Source: Arenibacter sp. ARW7G5Y1 (GTDB lineage: Bacteria; Bacteroidota; Bacteroidia; Flavobacteriales; Flavobacteriaceae). Taken from it: DNA of 64,000 nt. This document shows positions 33,857-42,351 of this stretch, one piece after another. The stretch covers positions 92,643-156,642 of the forward strand of contig NZ_QJJZ01000004.1 of NCBI RefSeq assembly GCF_003201775.1, in the 5' to 3' direction. The notes beneath the pieces were generated by a model. The model was given only the letters and a program-made list of their open reading frames with translations. It was not told the origin of the DNA and ran no database searches. Each line of letters opens with the position of its first letter. The first letter of the stretch is position 1. The position numbers and the translations under genes were made by a program.

Positions 33857-34939
33857 ATGGAAAATTTAAAAGAAATGAGAACATGGTTGGACGATATGAA
33901 ATTGGACCATCCGTTAGTAATTGCCGGGCCTTGTAGTGCGGAAACAGAGGAGCAAGTGCTTCGAATTGCCAATGATTTAAAAGATACCGATGTAAATTAC
34001 TACCGTGCCGGAATCTGGAAACCAAGAACACGTCCTGGAATGTTTGAAGGGGTTGGAGCTTTAGGTTTAAAGTGGTTACAAAAAGTTAAGGCGGAAACAG
34101 GGATGAAAACTTGTACCGAAGTAGCTAATGCTGCCCATGTAAAGTTGGCATTGGAACATGACATTGATTTATTGTGGATTGGTGCCAGATCAACCGTGAG
34201 CCCATTTATAATGCAAGAAATTGCGGATGCCCTAGCGGGAACCGATAAAATTGTATTGGTAAAAAATCCGGTTAATCCAGATTTGGCTTTATGGCTTGGA
34301 GGAATAGAAAGATTGTATACTGCCGGAATTAAAAATTTAGGAGCTATACATAGAGGTTTCTCTACTTATGAAAAGACAAAATACAGGAACATTCCTGAAT
34401 GGCAATTGGCGATTGAGTTCCAAAATAAATTTCCGGATTTGCCTTTAATCAATGATCCTTCACATATCACAGGAAATAGGGAAATGATCTTTGACGTTTC
34501 ACAAACTGCCCTTGATCTTAATTTTGACGGTCTCATGATCGAAACCCATTTTGATCCGGATAACGCATGGAGCGATGCCGCACAGCAAGTAACTCCGGAT
34601 AAATTGATCCAGATTATGAGGGATTTGAAAATTAGAAAAGAAACCGATTCGGAGGCCGAATACAATAGTAAACTTAGCAACTTAAGGGCGCAAATAGATG
34701 TCTTGGATAGTCAGTTGATAGAAATGCTAGGTAAAAGAATGAAGATCTCCGATGGGATAGGATTGTTGAAGAAACAAAAAAATGTGGCTGTTTTGCAATC
34801 CAATAGATGGAATCAGATTTTGGGTGCCATGATCTTGGAAGGGGAAGCAAAGGGATTAAGCGAGGAATTTGTTTTAAAGATGTTTAAGGCAATACACCAG
34901 GAATCCATAAATCACCAAGAGAAGATCATTAATACATAA
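33857..34939 (+). CDS. Bifunctional DAHP synthase / chorismate mutase
   Basis: A 360-aa fusion. Residues about 10-262 are a type I beta DAHP synthase (KDPG-aldolase-like), which starts the shikimate pathway: AGPCSAE at 24-30, KPRTRPGMFEG near 55, KNPVNPDLALW near 136 and the metal-site NDPSHITGNR near 197. Residues about 270-355 are an AroQ-type chorismate mutase (LRAQIDVLDSQLIEMLGKRMKI). The mutase domain often mediates feedback by prephenate or chorismate in such fusions. It therefore supplies both the first step and the branch step for Phe and Tyr. A terminator follows. Confidence 0.95.
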   Translation: MENLKEMRTWLDDMKLDHPLVIAGPCSAETEEQVLRIANDLKDTDVNYYRAGIWKPRTRPGMFEGVGALGLKWLQKVKAETGMKTCTEVANAAHVKLALEHDIDLLWIGARSTVSPFIMQEIADALAGTDKIVLVKNPVNPDLALWLGGIERLYTAGIKNLGAIHRGFSTYEKTKYRNIPEWQLAIEFQNKFPDLPLINDPSHITGNREMIFDVSQTALDLNFDGLMIETHFDPDNAWSDAAQQVTPDKLIQIMRDLKIRKETDSEAEYNSKLSNLRAQIDVLDSQLIEMLGKRMKISDGIGLLKKQKNVAVLQSNRWNQILGAMILEGEAKGLSEEFVLKMFKAIHQESINHQEKIINT

Positions 34940-34961
34940 ACTATTTTATTGGTATACCGTT

Positions 34962-34990
34962 AAAACCACGCCCTTGGGCGTGGTTTTTTT
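34962..34990 (+). terminator. Terminator of the aromatic amino acid operon
   Basis: AAAACCACGCCC and GGGCGTGGTTTT form a 12-bp stem with a two-base loop drawn literally (four if the last pair opens), ending in seven T residues. It closes the operon pheA to DAHP synthase. Confidence 0.93.
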
Positions 34991-35099
34991 ATACTCAATG
35001 TTTTCCTCCCGTTTTAAGGGATAAATTGTAGCATCTTCTCTCCATGAAATTCTGGATGAGGTTGGAATTGGATGATGGATATTTTATAAAGTTAATTGT

Positions 35100-35131
35100 T
35101 TGTACCTTTTAGTGTAACAAATCTACTTTTG
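35100..35131 (+). promoter_or_regulatory. Bacteroidota promoter for the head-GIN gene
   Basis: TTG at 35100-35102 and TACTTTTG at 35124-35131 match the -33 and -7 elements with 21-base spacing. The 5' leader of the transcript would be about 75 bases. Confidence 0.7.
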
Positions 35132-35214
35132 TACCATCTTTACCAAGTGTATGGAACTAATAGTTCAAAGTTTCCCAAATATTAAGGTATAAGTTTAATA
35201 AAAAATTAAGGGTA

Positions 35215-35889
35215 ATGAAAAATGTTTTGGTAATTGGTTTTCTATTTCTATCGCTTGTAGGCGTCTCACAGCGAATAGTTGATAAATCCGTGGGTGATTT
35301 TAACGAGGTGAAGGTCTATGATCTAATAGAGGTTAACCTTATAAAATCCGATGAAAATAAGGTCTTGGTAAAAGGGGATAATGTTGATGACATCCAAATA
35401 ATAAATAAGAATGGAGTCCTTAAAATAAAAATGGAACTGGACAAAAAGTTTCACGGTGAAAATACCTTTGTAGAGGTATATTTCAAAAATATAGACTTAA
35501 TCGACGGAAATGAGGGAGCTAGAATTACGGTCAATGAAACCTTGAGTCAAGAAAAGATAGAACTAAAGACTCAGGAAGGGGCTAAAATAAAAGTCGGACT
35601 AGATGTGCACCATTTGGTCGTACGATGTGTTACCGGTGGCATTGTTGAGGCTTCTGGAAAGACTATAAACCAAGAGGTGGTCTTAAATACAGGAGGGGTT
35701 TTTGAAGGGAAACCGCTACGGAGTGAGAAAGCCAGCATTAAGATAACGGCTGCTGGGGAGGCGGAAATGTATGTTTCAGAAGCAGTAGATATTAATATTA
35801 AAGCTGGCGGGGATGTGTACGTTTATGGAAACCCAAGATCGGTCAATAAGAATACCTTTGCGGGCGGAAGGGTGAAGGTTATGGATTAG
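35215..35889 (+). CDS. Head-GIN domain (DUF2807) exported protein
   Basis: A 224-aa protein with a signal peptide (about 1-19, ending VSQR) and a repetitive beta-strand body typical of the GIN/DUF2807 domain: strands such as FNEVKVYDLIEVNL at the start, then KIELKTQEGAKIKVG and VNIKAGGDVYVYG at the end. The domain forms a right-handed beta-helix-like head of unknown function, expected in the periplasm or at the cell surface. It has its own promoter and shares a bidirectional terminator with the following gene. Confidence 0.85.
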   Translation: MKNVLVIGFLFLSLVGVSQRIVDKSVGDFNEVKVYDLIEVNLIKSDENKVLVKGDNVDDIQIINKNGVLKIKMELDKKFHGENTFVEVYFKNIDLIDGNEGARITVNETLSQEKIELKTQEGAKIKVGLDVHHLVVRCVTGGIVEASGKTINQEVVLNTGGVFEGKPLRSEKASIKITAAGEAEMYVSEAVDINIKAGGDVYVYGNPRSVNKNTFAGGRVKVMD

Positions 35890-35915
35890 ACGCCTCTTTA
35901 CATTGGACTTTAAAC

Positions 35916-35950
35916 ACCAAACCCGGCCAAAGCGGCCGGGTTTGGTTTTC
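35916..35950. terminator. Bidirectional terminator between convergent genes
   Basis: ACCAAACCCGGCC and GGCCGGGTTTGGT form a 13-bp perfect GC-rich stem with a five-base loop, flanked by short T or A runs on each side. It serves the head-GIN gene and the convergent secreted-protein gene. Confidence 0.9.
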
Positions 35951-35964
35951 TTTGAACAGGAAGA

Positions 35965-36414
35965 TTACTTCTTAAATATGTACCGGGTAATAAAAATTCC
36001 CTGTCCATCGTCTTTCCCACTATCACTCTCAACGGCACTGGTAACAAAGGCCAATTCCCATCCTTCCGCTACCATGGCATTTATTTTAGACGATATCAAG
36101 GCGTCATTGGCTGCAATGTTCTGGAATCTGATGCCCCCAATATTGTAAAAATTTAAAAGTTTGGTTTCTTCAAAATTTTTCACCCGGATATCACCCCGGT
36201 CAGATTTATTCCTTGTATTGTCCTCCTCCGTTTGTTCGCTGGTAAATTCCTTATAATCCCTATCCTCTGTGGCGCTAATGATCCTAGATCTTCCCAGACC
36301 ACTGGGAATTATGGATTCGACACTGGTGATTACTTTGAATTGTTGTGCATTTACATCCGTAATGCCCATAATTACTAAGCAGGTAAAGAGCATAAAATTT
36401 TTCATTTTTTTCAT
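35965..36414 (-). CDS. Small secreted protein, DUF4177-like
   Basis: A 149-aa protein with a signal peptide (hydrophobic about 7-20, then DVNAQ). The C-terminal part INAMVAEGWELAFVTSAVES, ending in ITRYIFKK, resembles the DUF4177 type, in which a Gly-Trp-Glu-Leu segment is followed by a final strand. The middle is polar. The function is unknown. ATG at 36414 or 36405 are both possible starts. It is divergent from rsgA. Confidence 0.6.
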   Translation of the reverse strand: MKKMKNFMLFTCLVIMGITDVNAQQFKVITSVESIIPSGLGRSRIISATEDRDYKEFTSEQTEEDNTRNKSDRGDIRVKNFEETKLLNFYNIGGIRFQNIAANDALISSKINAMVAEGWELAFVTSAVESDSGKDDGQGIFITRYIFKK

Positions 36415-36520
36415 TTTTTTGTGTTTTTTACGATTAATGATTGTTTAACAACGACGAATTTTAAAAGCTAGTATAAAACTAAAGTTGTTTCTTTGTAAAC
36501 TAATATGTCAGAACATTTTA

Positions 36521-37471
36521 ATGGAAGGAACCGTATATAAATCCACCGGAAGTTGGTACAGTGTTAGAACTGGGGAAGGCGCTTTCTACGAATGCCGGAT
36601 AAAAGGGAAATTTCGGCTCAAGGGAATAAAAAGTACCAATCCTATCTCTGTTGGGGATGTGGTAGTATTTGAGGTGGATGGAGCCGATGAAAAATTACAG
36701 GGCATTATTACCGAAATCAAGGATAGGAAGAATTACATTATTAGAAAGTCGGTAAATCTATCTAAACAAACCCATATTATTGCCGCTAATTTGGATCAGG
36801 TTTTCTTAATGGTAACCTTAAATAATCCTCCTACATTCACAAGTTTTATAGATCGATTTTTGGTAACCTCGGAGGCATACCATATTCCCGCTATTTTGTT
36901 ATTTAATAAAATAGACACTTATAATGAAGAGGAACTGGATGAGATAAAATATCTGGCAAACCTATACAGGGAAATTGGGTATACGTGTATTGGGATTTCG
37001 GCCAAGACCGGAAAAAATGTGGATAAGGTAAGGGAACTGATGATTGGTAAGACAAGTATGTTTTCCGGGCATTCCGGGGTAGGGAAATCTACTTTGGTCA
37101 ATGCCATTGAACCGCAATTGGACCTAAAGACAAAAAAAATATCCTCCCAGCATATGCAGGGGCAACACACTACCACATTTGCGGAAATGTTCGATTTGGA
37201 ATGTGGGGCCAAGATTATTGATACCCCTGGAATCAAAGGGTTTGGAATAGTGGATATGGAGAAAGAGGAAATAGGGGATTATTTTCCTGAATTCTTTAGG
37301 TTAAAGGGGGAGTGCAAGTTTAATAATTGTTTGCATTTGGATGAACCCCACTGTGCAGTAAAGAAGGCACTGGAGAATAACGAAGTGGCCTGGAGCAGGT
37401 ATAAAAGTTACGTACAGATGTTGAGCGGGGAACAGGAAAATTACAGAACGGATATTTACGGGGAAAAATAA
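36521..37471 (+). CDS. rsgA: Ribosome small subunit-dependent GTPase A
   Basis: Circularly permuted GTPase that assists late 30S maturation. The start MEGTVYKSTGSW at 36521 (316 aa) is preferred over an upstream in-frame ATG at 36485, because it fits the family N-terminus. An OB fold (about 1-70) precedes the G domain, in which NKID comes before the P-loop GHSGVGKST and DTPGIKGFG, the permuted order. A C-terminal zinc site follows (CKFNNCLHLDEPHCAV). The stop overlaps dtd (TAATG). Confidence 0.95.
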   Translation: MEGTVYKSTGSWYSVRTGEGAFYECRIKGKFRLKGIKSTNPISVGDVVVFEVDGADEKLQGIITEIKDRKNYIIRKSVNLSKQTHIIAANLDQVFLMVTLNNPPTFTSFIDRFLVTSEAYHIPAILLFNKIDTYNEEELDEIKYLANLYREIGYTCIGISAKTGKNVDKVRELMIGKTSMFSGHSGVGKSTLVNAIEPQLDLKTKKISSQHMQGQHTTTFAEMFDLECGAKIIDTPGIKGFGIVDMEKEEIGDYFPEFFRLKGECKFNNCLHLDEPHCAVKKALENNEVAWSRYKSYVQMLSGEQENYRTDIYGEK

Positions 37472-37923
37472 TGCGTGCAACAATACAAAGGGTCACTACG
37501 GCCAGTGTAACGGTAGAGGGGAAGGAAATCTCAAAAATTTCGAACGGACTTCTTATATTCTTGGGAATAGAGGATGCGGATACAATAGAGGATATTAAGT
37601 GGCTTTCCAATAAAATTGTGAACCTCAGGATTTTTAATGATAGTAAGGGGGTCATGAATTTGTCCCTGCATCAGAAGGAAGGGGAGGCCTTGGTAATTAG
37701 TCAGTTTACATTACATGCATCCACAAAAAAGGGAAATAGGCCCAGTTATATCAAAGCGGCAAAGCCGGAGCGGGCTATTCCCTTGTATGAAAGTTTTGTG
37801 GCACAACTGGAAAAAGATCTTGGAAAAAAGGTTGGAACGGGTATTTTTGGGGCGGATATGAAAGTGGCGCTACTTAATGATGGGCCGGTTACTATTCAAA
37901 TAGATACAAAGAACAGAGAATAA
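37471..37923 (+). CDS. dtd: D-aminoacyl-tRNA deacylase
   Basis: Removes D-amino acids, and mischarged glycine, from tRNA; 150 aa, the usual length. The two hallmark motifs of the active site are visible: SQFTLHA near residue 77 and the cross-subunit NDGPVT near 135. The start overlaps the rsgA stop by one base, indicating coupling. Confidence 0.96.
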   Translation: MRATIQRVTTASVTVEGKEISKISNGLLIFLGIEDADTIEDIKWLSNKIVNLRIFNDSKGVMNLSLHQKEGEALVISQFTLHASTKKGNRPSYIKAAKPERAIPLYESFVAQLEKDLGKKVGTGIFGADMKVALLNDGPVTIQIDTKNRE

Positions 37924-38005
37924 TTAATTTCATCGAATTTTTTTGAAAGTGCTGTACGAAAAGTACTATTTTTCGACGCTATAAATATTTACTTTCATAT
38001 TATTG

Positions 38006-39919
38006 ATGCGATTTTATCTTTGCCTTTTCCTTAGTTTGACCCTCTTCTATGTAAAGGCTCAAAAAAATGAATTTCAGTCCCTTGTGTTGGATAATTTATT
38101 GGTTGACAATGCCAACGCAGTCATTAGATTGGATGCTACCAGAATTGAAATAGCAAATCCCAAAAATTTAAAACATATTCATAAACGGGTTGTAACCATT
38201 TTAAATAAGAAGGGATCCAGTCATTCGGATCTACATGTTTATTATGATGATAAGATAAATATCAGAAACCTTGGTGCTATAGTATATGATAAATTTGGAA
38301 ATGAAATCAAAAAGTTTAAAAATGGTGATTTTAAGGATATTGCCGCTGTTAGTAGCTTTTCTTTGTATGAGGATAGCAGAATAAAATATTTAAATTACAT
38401 CCCCACAGAGTATCCCTATACTATCGAGTTTAATTATGAAACAACTACCGCCAATTCGGCATGGATTCCTTTCTGGCGACCCTTGAACGGCTATCAAATT
38501 AGTACAGAAAAAAGTACCTACGATATTGTTTATGATAGTTCGGTTGGCGTAATTAAAAAGGAGAAATTTTTTAATGGATATAACATTAAGGACCAGAGTA
38601 AAGAGGGGAATCTTAGTTATGTAGCCGAAAATTTAAAAGCGGTTGTATCGGAAGAGCTTAGTCCTGATTTCAGGGATTTGAGTCCTGTATTAATGGTTGC
38701 CCCCAAGAATTTTTATTACGAAGGTTATACAGGGGAGACAGGGAATTGGGAAAGTTTAGGGAAATGGTTGTATGATAATTTACTGACCGGACGGAACGAC
38801 CTTTCAGAAGAAACAAAGCGGGAGGTCCGGAATCTTGTCTTGGGAATAGATGACCCCATAGAAAAGGCACGTAAAATATATACATATGTGCAGGAGAATA
38901 CAAGATATATTAGTGTGCAAGTCGGTATTGGCGGAATTCGGCCTATAGCGGCATCTGAAGTAGATAGGGTTAAATATGGGGATTGTAAGGGCCTGACAAA
39001 TTATACAAAAGCCTTGCTTGAAGCTGTTGGTGTGCAGTCTAATTACACTGAAGTTTACGCTACATCGAGTAAACAAATCAACATGGATAAGGATTTTGCT
39101 TCTTTATTGGGGCAGGCAAATCATGTTATTTTAAATATACCTATTGAAAATAAGGGATCTGTTTGGCTGGAATGTACCAGTCAAACCATGCCATTTGGTT
39201 TCTTAGGAGATTTTACCGATAACCGAGATGTTTTTGTTATTACTCCTGAGGGTGGAAAAATCATCAGGACACCAAAATATTCTGCCTTGGAAAATAGCCA
39301 GGCAACACAAGCGGAATTGAGCGTTTTTGGGGATAGAAGTATTGAGGTAAGTGCCAAAATAGTATCTAAAGGGATTCAATACAATAATAAATTTCATATA
39401 GAAAAAGAGGAGAAGCGCGTACAGGATAAATACTATAAAAATCGTTGGGATTATGTAGGGGACATTGAGATAAAGGATATGAAGTTTGAAAATGACAGGG
39501 AAAAGTTGAATTTCACCGAATCAGTAAGTTTCAAAGCCGTTAATTTTTCTTCCCATGCAGGTGATCGAATACTATTAACCCCCAACGTATTAAATAGAAA
39601 TACCTATACTCCAAATAGGTATCGAAATAGAAAATTGCCCTTACAAATTGAACGGGGATTTATAGATACCGATGAATACGAAATCAATTTACCAAAGGGC
39701 TACACAGTTGATTTTATTCCTGAAAATGTTTCCCTTGAAAATATATTTGGAAGGTATACCGTAAAAATTGAGAGGGTAACGAATGTTAAATTAAAGTATA
39801 TGAGGATGTTTGAGGTTTCTGAGGGTTCGTATCCTAAGGAAGAATATGAAAACTATAGGAATTTTATACGTGAAGTTTCGAAAAATGATAATGCCAAAAT
39901 TGTATTAATTAAAGAATAA
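38006..39919 (+). CDS. DUF3857/transglutaminase-like exported protein (first copy)
   Basis: A 637-aa protein with a signal peptide (about 1-17, ending VKAQ). I use ATG 38006 rather than the TTG one codon earlier. An N-terminal DUF3857 beta domain (about 40-230) is followed by a transglutaminase-like core (about 270-390) and a DUF3858-type C-terminal beta domain. In the core, YGDCKGLTNYTKALLEAVG carries the catalytic Cys of the YGDCKD/E pattern, and NHVILNIP with LECTSQ follows. It is probably periplasmic and may cross-link or cleave peptides; the role is unknown. The next gene, its paralogue, starts nine bases downstream. Confidence 0.85.
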   Translation: MRFYLCLFLSLTLFYVKAQKNEFQSLVLDNLLVDNANAVIRLDATRIEIANPKNLKHIHKRVVTILNKKGSSHSDLHVYYDDKINIRNLGAIVYDKFGNEIKKFKNGDFKDIAAVSSFSLYEDSRIKYLNYIPTEYPYTIEFNYETTTANSAWIPFWRPLNGYQISTEKSTYDIVYDSSVGVIKKEKFFNGYNIKDQSKEGNLSYVAENLKAVVSEELSPDFRDLSPVLMVAPKNFYYEGYTGETGNWESLGKWLYDNLLTGRNDLSEETKREVRNLVLGIDDPIEKARKIYTYVQENTRYISVQVGIGGIRPIAASEVDRVKYGDCKGLTNYTKALLEAVGVQSNYTEVYATSSKQINMDKDFASLLGQANHVILNIPIENKGSVWLECTSQTMPFGFLGDFTDNRDVFVITPEGGKIIRTPKYSALENSQATQAELSVFGDRSIEVSAKIVSKGIQYNNKFHIEKEEKRVQDKYYKNRWDYVGDIEIKDMKFENDREKLNFTESVSFKAVNFSSHAGDRILLTPNVLNRNTYTPNRYRNRKLPLQIERGFIDTDEYEINLPKGYTVDFIPENVSLENIFGRYTVKIERVTNVKLKYMRMFEVSEGSYPKEEYENYRNFIREVSKNDNAKIVLIKE

Positions 39920-39927
39920 CCAACCAC

Positions 39928-41940
39928 ATGAAAAAATTATTGCTGATTTGCCTGTTCCTAAATATGCAAGTAATAATGGCCCAAGATTATGATTTTGGGA
40001 AGGTGTCCAAAGAAGAACTATTGGAAAAATATAACAAGTCCGATACATCCGCTGTCGCTACCTATCTTTATAAATACAGGAAGTCGTATTTTAATTATAA
40101 TCAAAATGAGGGATTTCAGTTGGTTACCGAGGTTCATGAAAGGGTTAAAGTATATAACAAGGATGGTTTTGATTATGCCACAAAAAAAATAAATCTGTTC
40201 CAGGACGGTGGCGATAACGAAAAACTTACGGAATTAAAGGCCTTTACCTATAATTTGGTAGATGATAAAATTGAGGAAAGCAAACTTAAGGACGATGGTG
40301 AGTTCGATTTGGAATTGTCCAAGTTTTACAAACAAAAATCGTTCACCCTTCCCAATGTCAAGGAAGGTTCTGTAATTGAGTATAAATATAAAGTACTATC
40401 GCCCTTTATTTCGGTAGTGGATGAATTCAAATTCCAACACGATGTTCCTGTTAAAAAGTTGCTGGCCATATTTGAGGTGCCTGAGTATTTTGATTTTAGG
40501 GTCAATACCAAGGGTTTTTTAAGTGTAATACCAGTGATTGAGACCAAGAATGACAAAATTACGATTCAGTCGAAAACTAGGTCCCAAAGCGTAAAGTACT
40601 CTCCAATCAATACAAGTTTTGAGCTATCTACAATTGATTTTAAAAAGAAAATATCGGTTTATGATCTTGTAGATATTCCGGCCTTAAAACTAGAACCTTT
40701 TGTCAATAATATGGACAATTATCGGTCATCCGTCAAATATGAATTATCATATACAGATTTTCCCAACAGCCCAATTAAATATTATTCAACAACATGGGAG
40801 GATGTTGTGAACACAATTTACAAGAGTGCAAATTTTGGTAGTGAACTGAACAAAACAGGATATTTTGAAAAAGATATGGAGGCCATATTGTTGAACATAA
40901 CCGACCCTTTAGAAAAAATATATAAAATTTTCGAGTTGGTTAAATCAAAAGTAAAATGGAATGGTTACTATGGTAAATATACCGATGACGGTGTTAGACA
41001 GGCCTATAAGGAGCATAATGGCAATGTTGCTGAAATCAATTTGATGCTTACCGCTATGCTAAGAAGTATTGGGTTAAATGCCAATCCGGTATTGGTAAGT
41101 ACACGTGATAACGGCATACCTATATTTCCAACACGGGAGGGTTATAATTATGTGATTACAGGTGTGGAGGTTGATGATGAAATTATGTTGTTGGACGCTA
41201 CGAGTATTTACGGTACCGTAAATGTGCTACCTTTAAGGGTATTGAATTGGGAAGGTAGGATGATCAAAAAAGATGGCAGCTCGGTAATGGTTAATCTATA
41301 TCCCAAAGTTACTGCCTTGGAAACAGTATATCTTAATGTGAAATTAGGGGATAATGGCAATTTGGCTGGGGAATTTAGAAGTATTAAGACTGGTCATGAC
41401 GCTATGAATTACAGAATCGAGTATAATGGAGGCAAAGAAGATGAATTCATTGAAACATCGGAAAATAAGTTTGGAGGTATGGAGATTTTGGATTTTAAAG
41501 TTTCAAATAATACGGATTTAACCCAATCGGTAATAGAATCTTATAAATTTAAAAAAGACAATGAGGTTGAAGTAATAGGAGATAGAATGTACTTTTCTCC
41601 ATTATTTTTTTTAAGAACCAAAGAGAATCCCTTTAAATTGGAAAAGAGAGAATTCCCTGTGGATTTTGGGTATGCATCAGAAAATAAGTTTAGAATAGGA
41701 ATAATCGTTCCAGAAGGATATGTCATTGAAACATTGCCCGAGTCGGCGTTGTTAATGTTGCCGGATGAATTGGGTAGCTTTGCCTATAATATTACCGCAT
41801 TAAGCGATCGAATTCAACTAATAGTAAGTATTAAAATTGAGCAACCCATTATTTCTCCATTATATTATGAAACCTTAAGGGAGTATTTTAAATTGATGAT
41901 AGGAAAAATGGATGAAAAGGTAGTTTTGACAAAAATTTGA
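39928..41940 (+). CDS. DUF3857/transglutaminase-like exported protein (second copy)
   Basis: A 670-aa paralogue of the preceding protein with the same plan: signal peptide (about 1-18, ending IMAQ), DUF3857 beta domain, transglutaminase-like core and terminal beta domain. In the core, the segment matching YGDCKG reads HNGNVAEINLMLTAMLRSIG, so the catalytic cysteine appears to be lost (Asn or Val in its place). It may therefore be an inactive partner of the first copy. The two copies lie inside a run of housekeeping genes (rsgA, dtd, mazG-like, aroA). Confidence 0.83.
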   Translation: MKKLLLICLFLNMQVIMAQDYDFGKVSKEELLEKYNKSDTSAVATYLYKYRKSYFNYNQNEGFQLVTEVHERVKVYNKDGFDYATKKINLFQDGGDNEKLTELKAFTYNLVDDKIEESKLKDDGEFDLELSKFYKQKSFTLPNVKEGSVIEYKYKVLSPFISVVDEFKFQHDVPVKKLLAIFEVPEYFDFRVNTKGFLSVIPVIETKNDKITIQSKTRSQSVKYSPINTSFELSTIDFKKKISVYDLVDIPALKLEPFVNNMDNYRSSVKYELSYTDFPNSPIKYYSTTWEDVVNTIYKSANFGSELNKTGYFEKDMEAILLNITDPLEKIYKIFELVKSKVKWNGYYGKYTDDGVRQAYKEHNGNVAEINLMLTAMLRSIGLNANPVLVSTRDNGIPIFPTREGYNYVITGVEVDDEIMLLDATSIYGTVNVLPLRVLNWEGRMIKKDGSSVMVNLYPKVTALETVYLNVKLGDNGNLAGEFRSIKTGHDAMNYRIEYNGGKEDEFIETSENKFGGMEILDFKVSNNTDLTQSVIESYKFKKDNEVEVIGDRMYFSPLFFLRTKENPFKLEKREFPVDFGYASENKFRIGIIVPEGYVIETLPESALLMLPDELGSFAYNITALSDRIQLIVSIKIEQPIISPLYYETLREYFKLMIGKMDEKVVLTKI

Positions 41941-41944
41941 TAGT

Positions 41945-42271
41945 ATGAATATAGAAAACGCACAGCAAGCCGTAGACGAATGGATCAAGGCCCATGGGGT
42001 ACGCTATTTTAACGAACTTACCAATATGGCCCAGTTGACGGAAGAAGTAGGGGAGGTGGCCCGTATTATCGCTCGACGTTATGGCGAGCAAAGTGAGAAG
42101 GAGTCGGACAAGGATAAGGATTTAGGGGAAGAATTGGCAGACGTACTATTCGTAGTATTGTGTCTTGCCAATCAGACAGGAATAAACCTACAGGAATCTT
42201 TTGATAAAAAATTAAACCTAAAAACCAAACGGGATCACAATCGGCACCACAATAATAAAAAGCTGAAATAG
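41945..42271 (+). CDS. MazG-like nucleotide pyrophosphohydrolase
   Basis: A 108-aa all-alpha NTP pyrophosphatase. The metal-binding E-x2-E and E-x2-D helix pairs are visible: LTEEVGEVARII near residues 28-39 and LGEELADVLFVVLCLAN near 62-78. Such enzymes clear non-canonical nucleotides. It starts four bases after the stop of the DUF3857 gene. The C-terminus is rich in Lys, His and Asn. Confidence 0.92.
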   Translation: MNIENAQQAVDEWIKAHGVRYFNELTNMAQLTEEVGEVARIIARRYGEQSEKESDKDKDLGEELADVLFVVLCLANQTGINLQESFDKKLNLKTKRDHNRHHNNKKLK

Positions 42272-42274
42272 TGC

Positions 42275-42282
42275 TATATTTG
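42275..42282 (+). promoter_or_regulatory. -7 element for aroA
   Basis: TATATTTG matches TAnnTTTG exactly, 69 bases before the aroA start; no TTG is seen at the usual -33 distance. It overlaps the end of the upstream gene only slightly and starts a transcript containing the hairpin at 42292-42315. Confidence 0.5.
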
Positions 42283-42291
42283 TAGCTTGTC

Positions 42292-42315
42292 TTTGTTTCT
42301 TCGTTCAGAAACAAA
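42292..42315 (+). promoter_or_regulatory. 5' leader hairpin before aroA
   Basis: TTTGTTTC (42292-42299) and GAAACAAA (42308-42315) make an 8-bp AT-rich stem with an eight-base loop, without a T-run. It lies 36 bases before the TTG start of aroA and may affect mRNA stability or translation. Confidence 0.35.
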
Positions 42316-42351
42316 TAATAATGTAAATACGTCTTAAAAATTCCATAAAAA

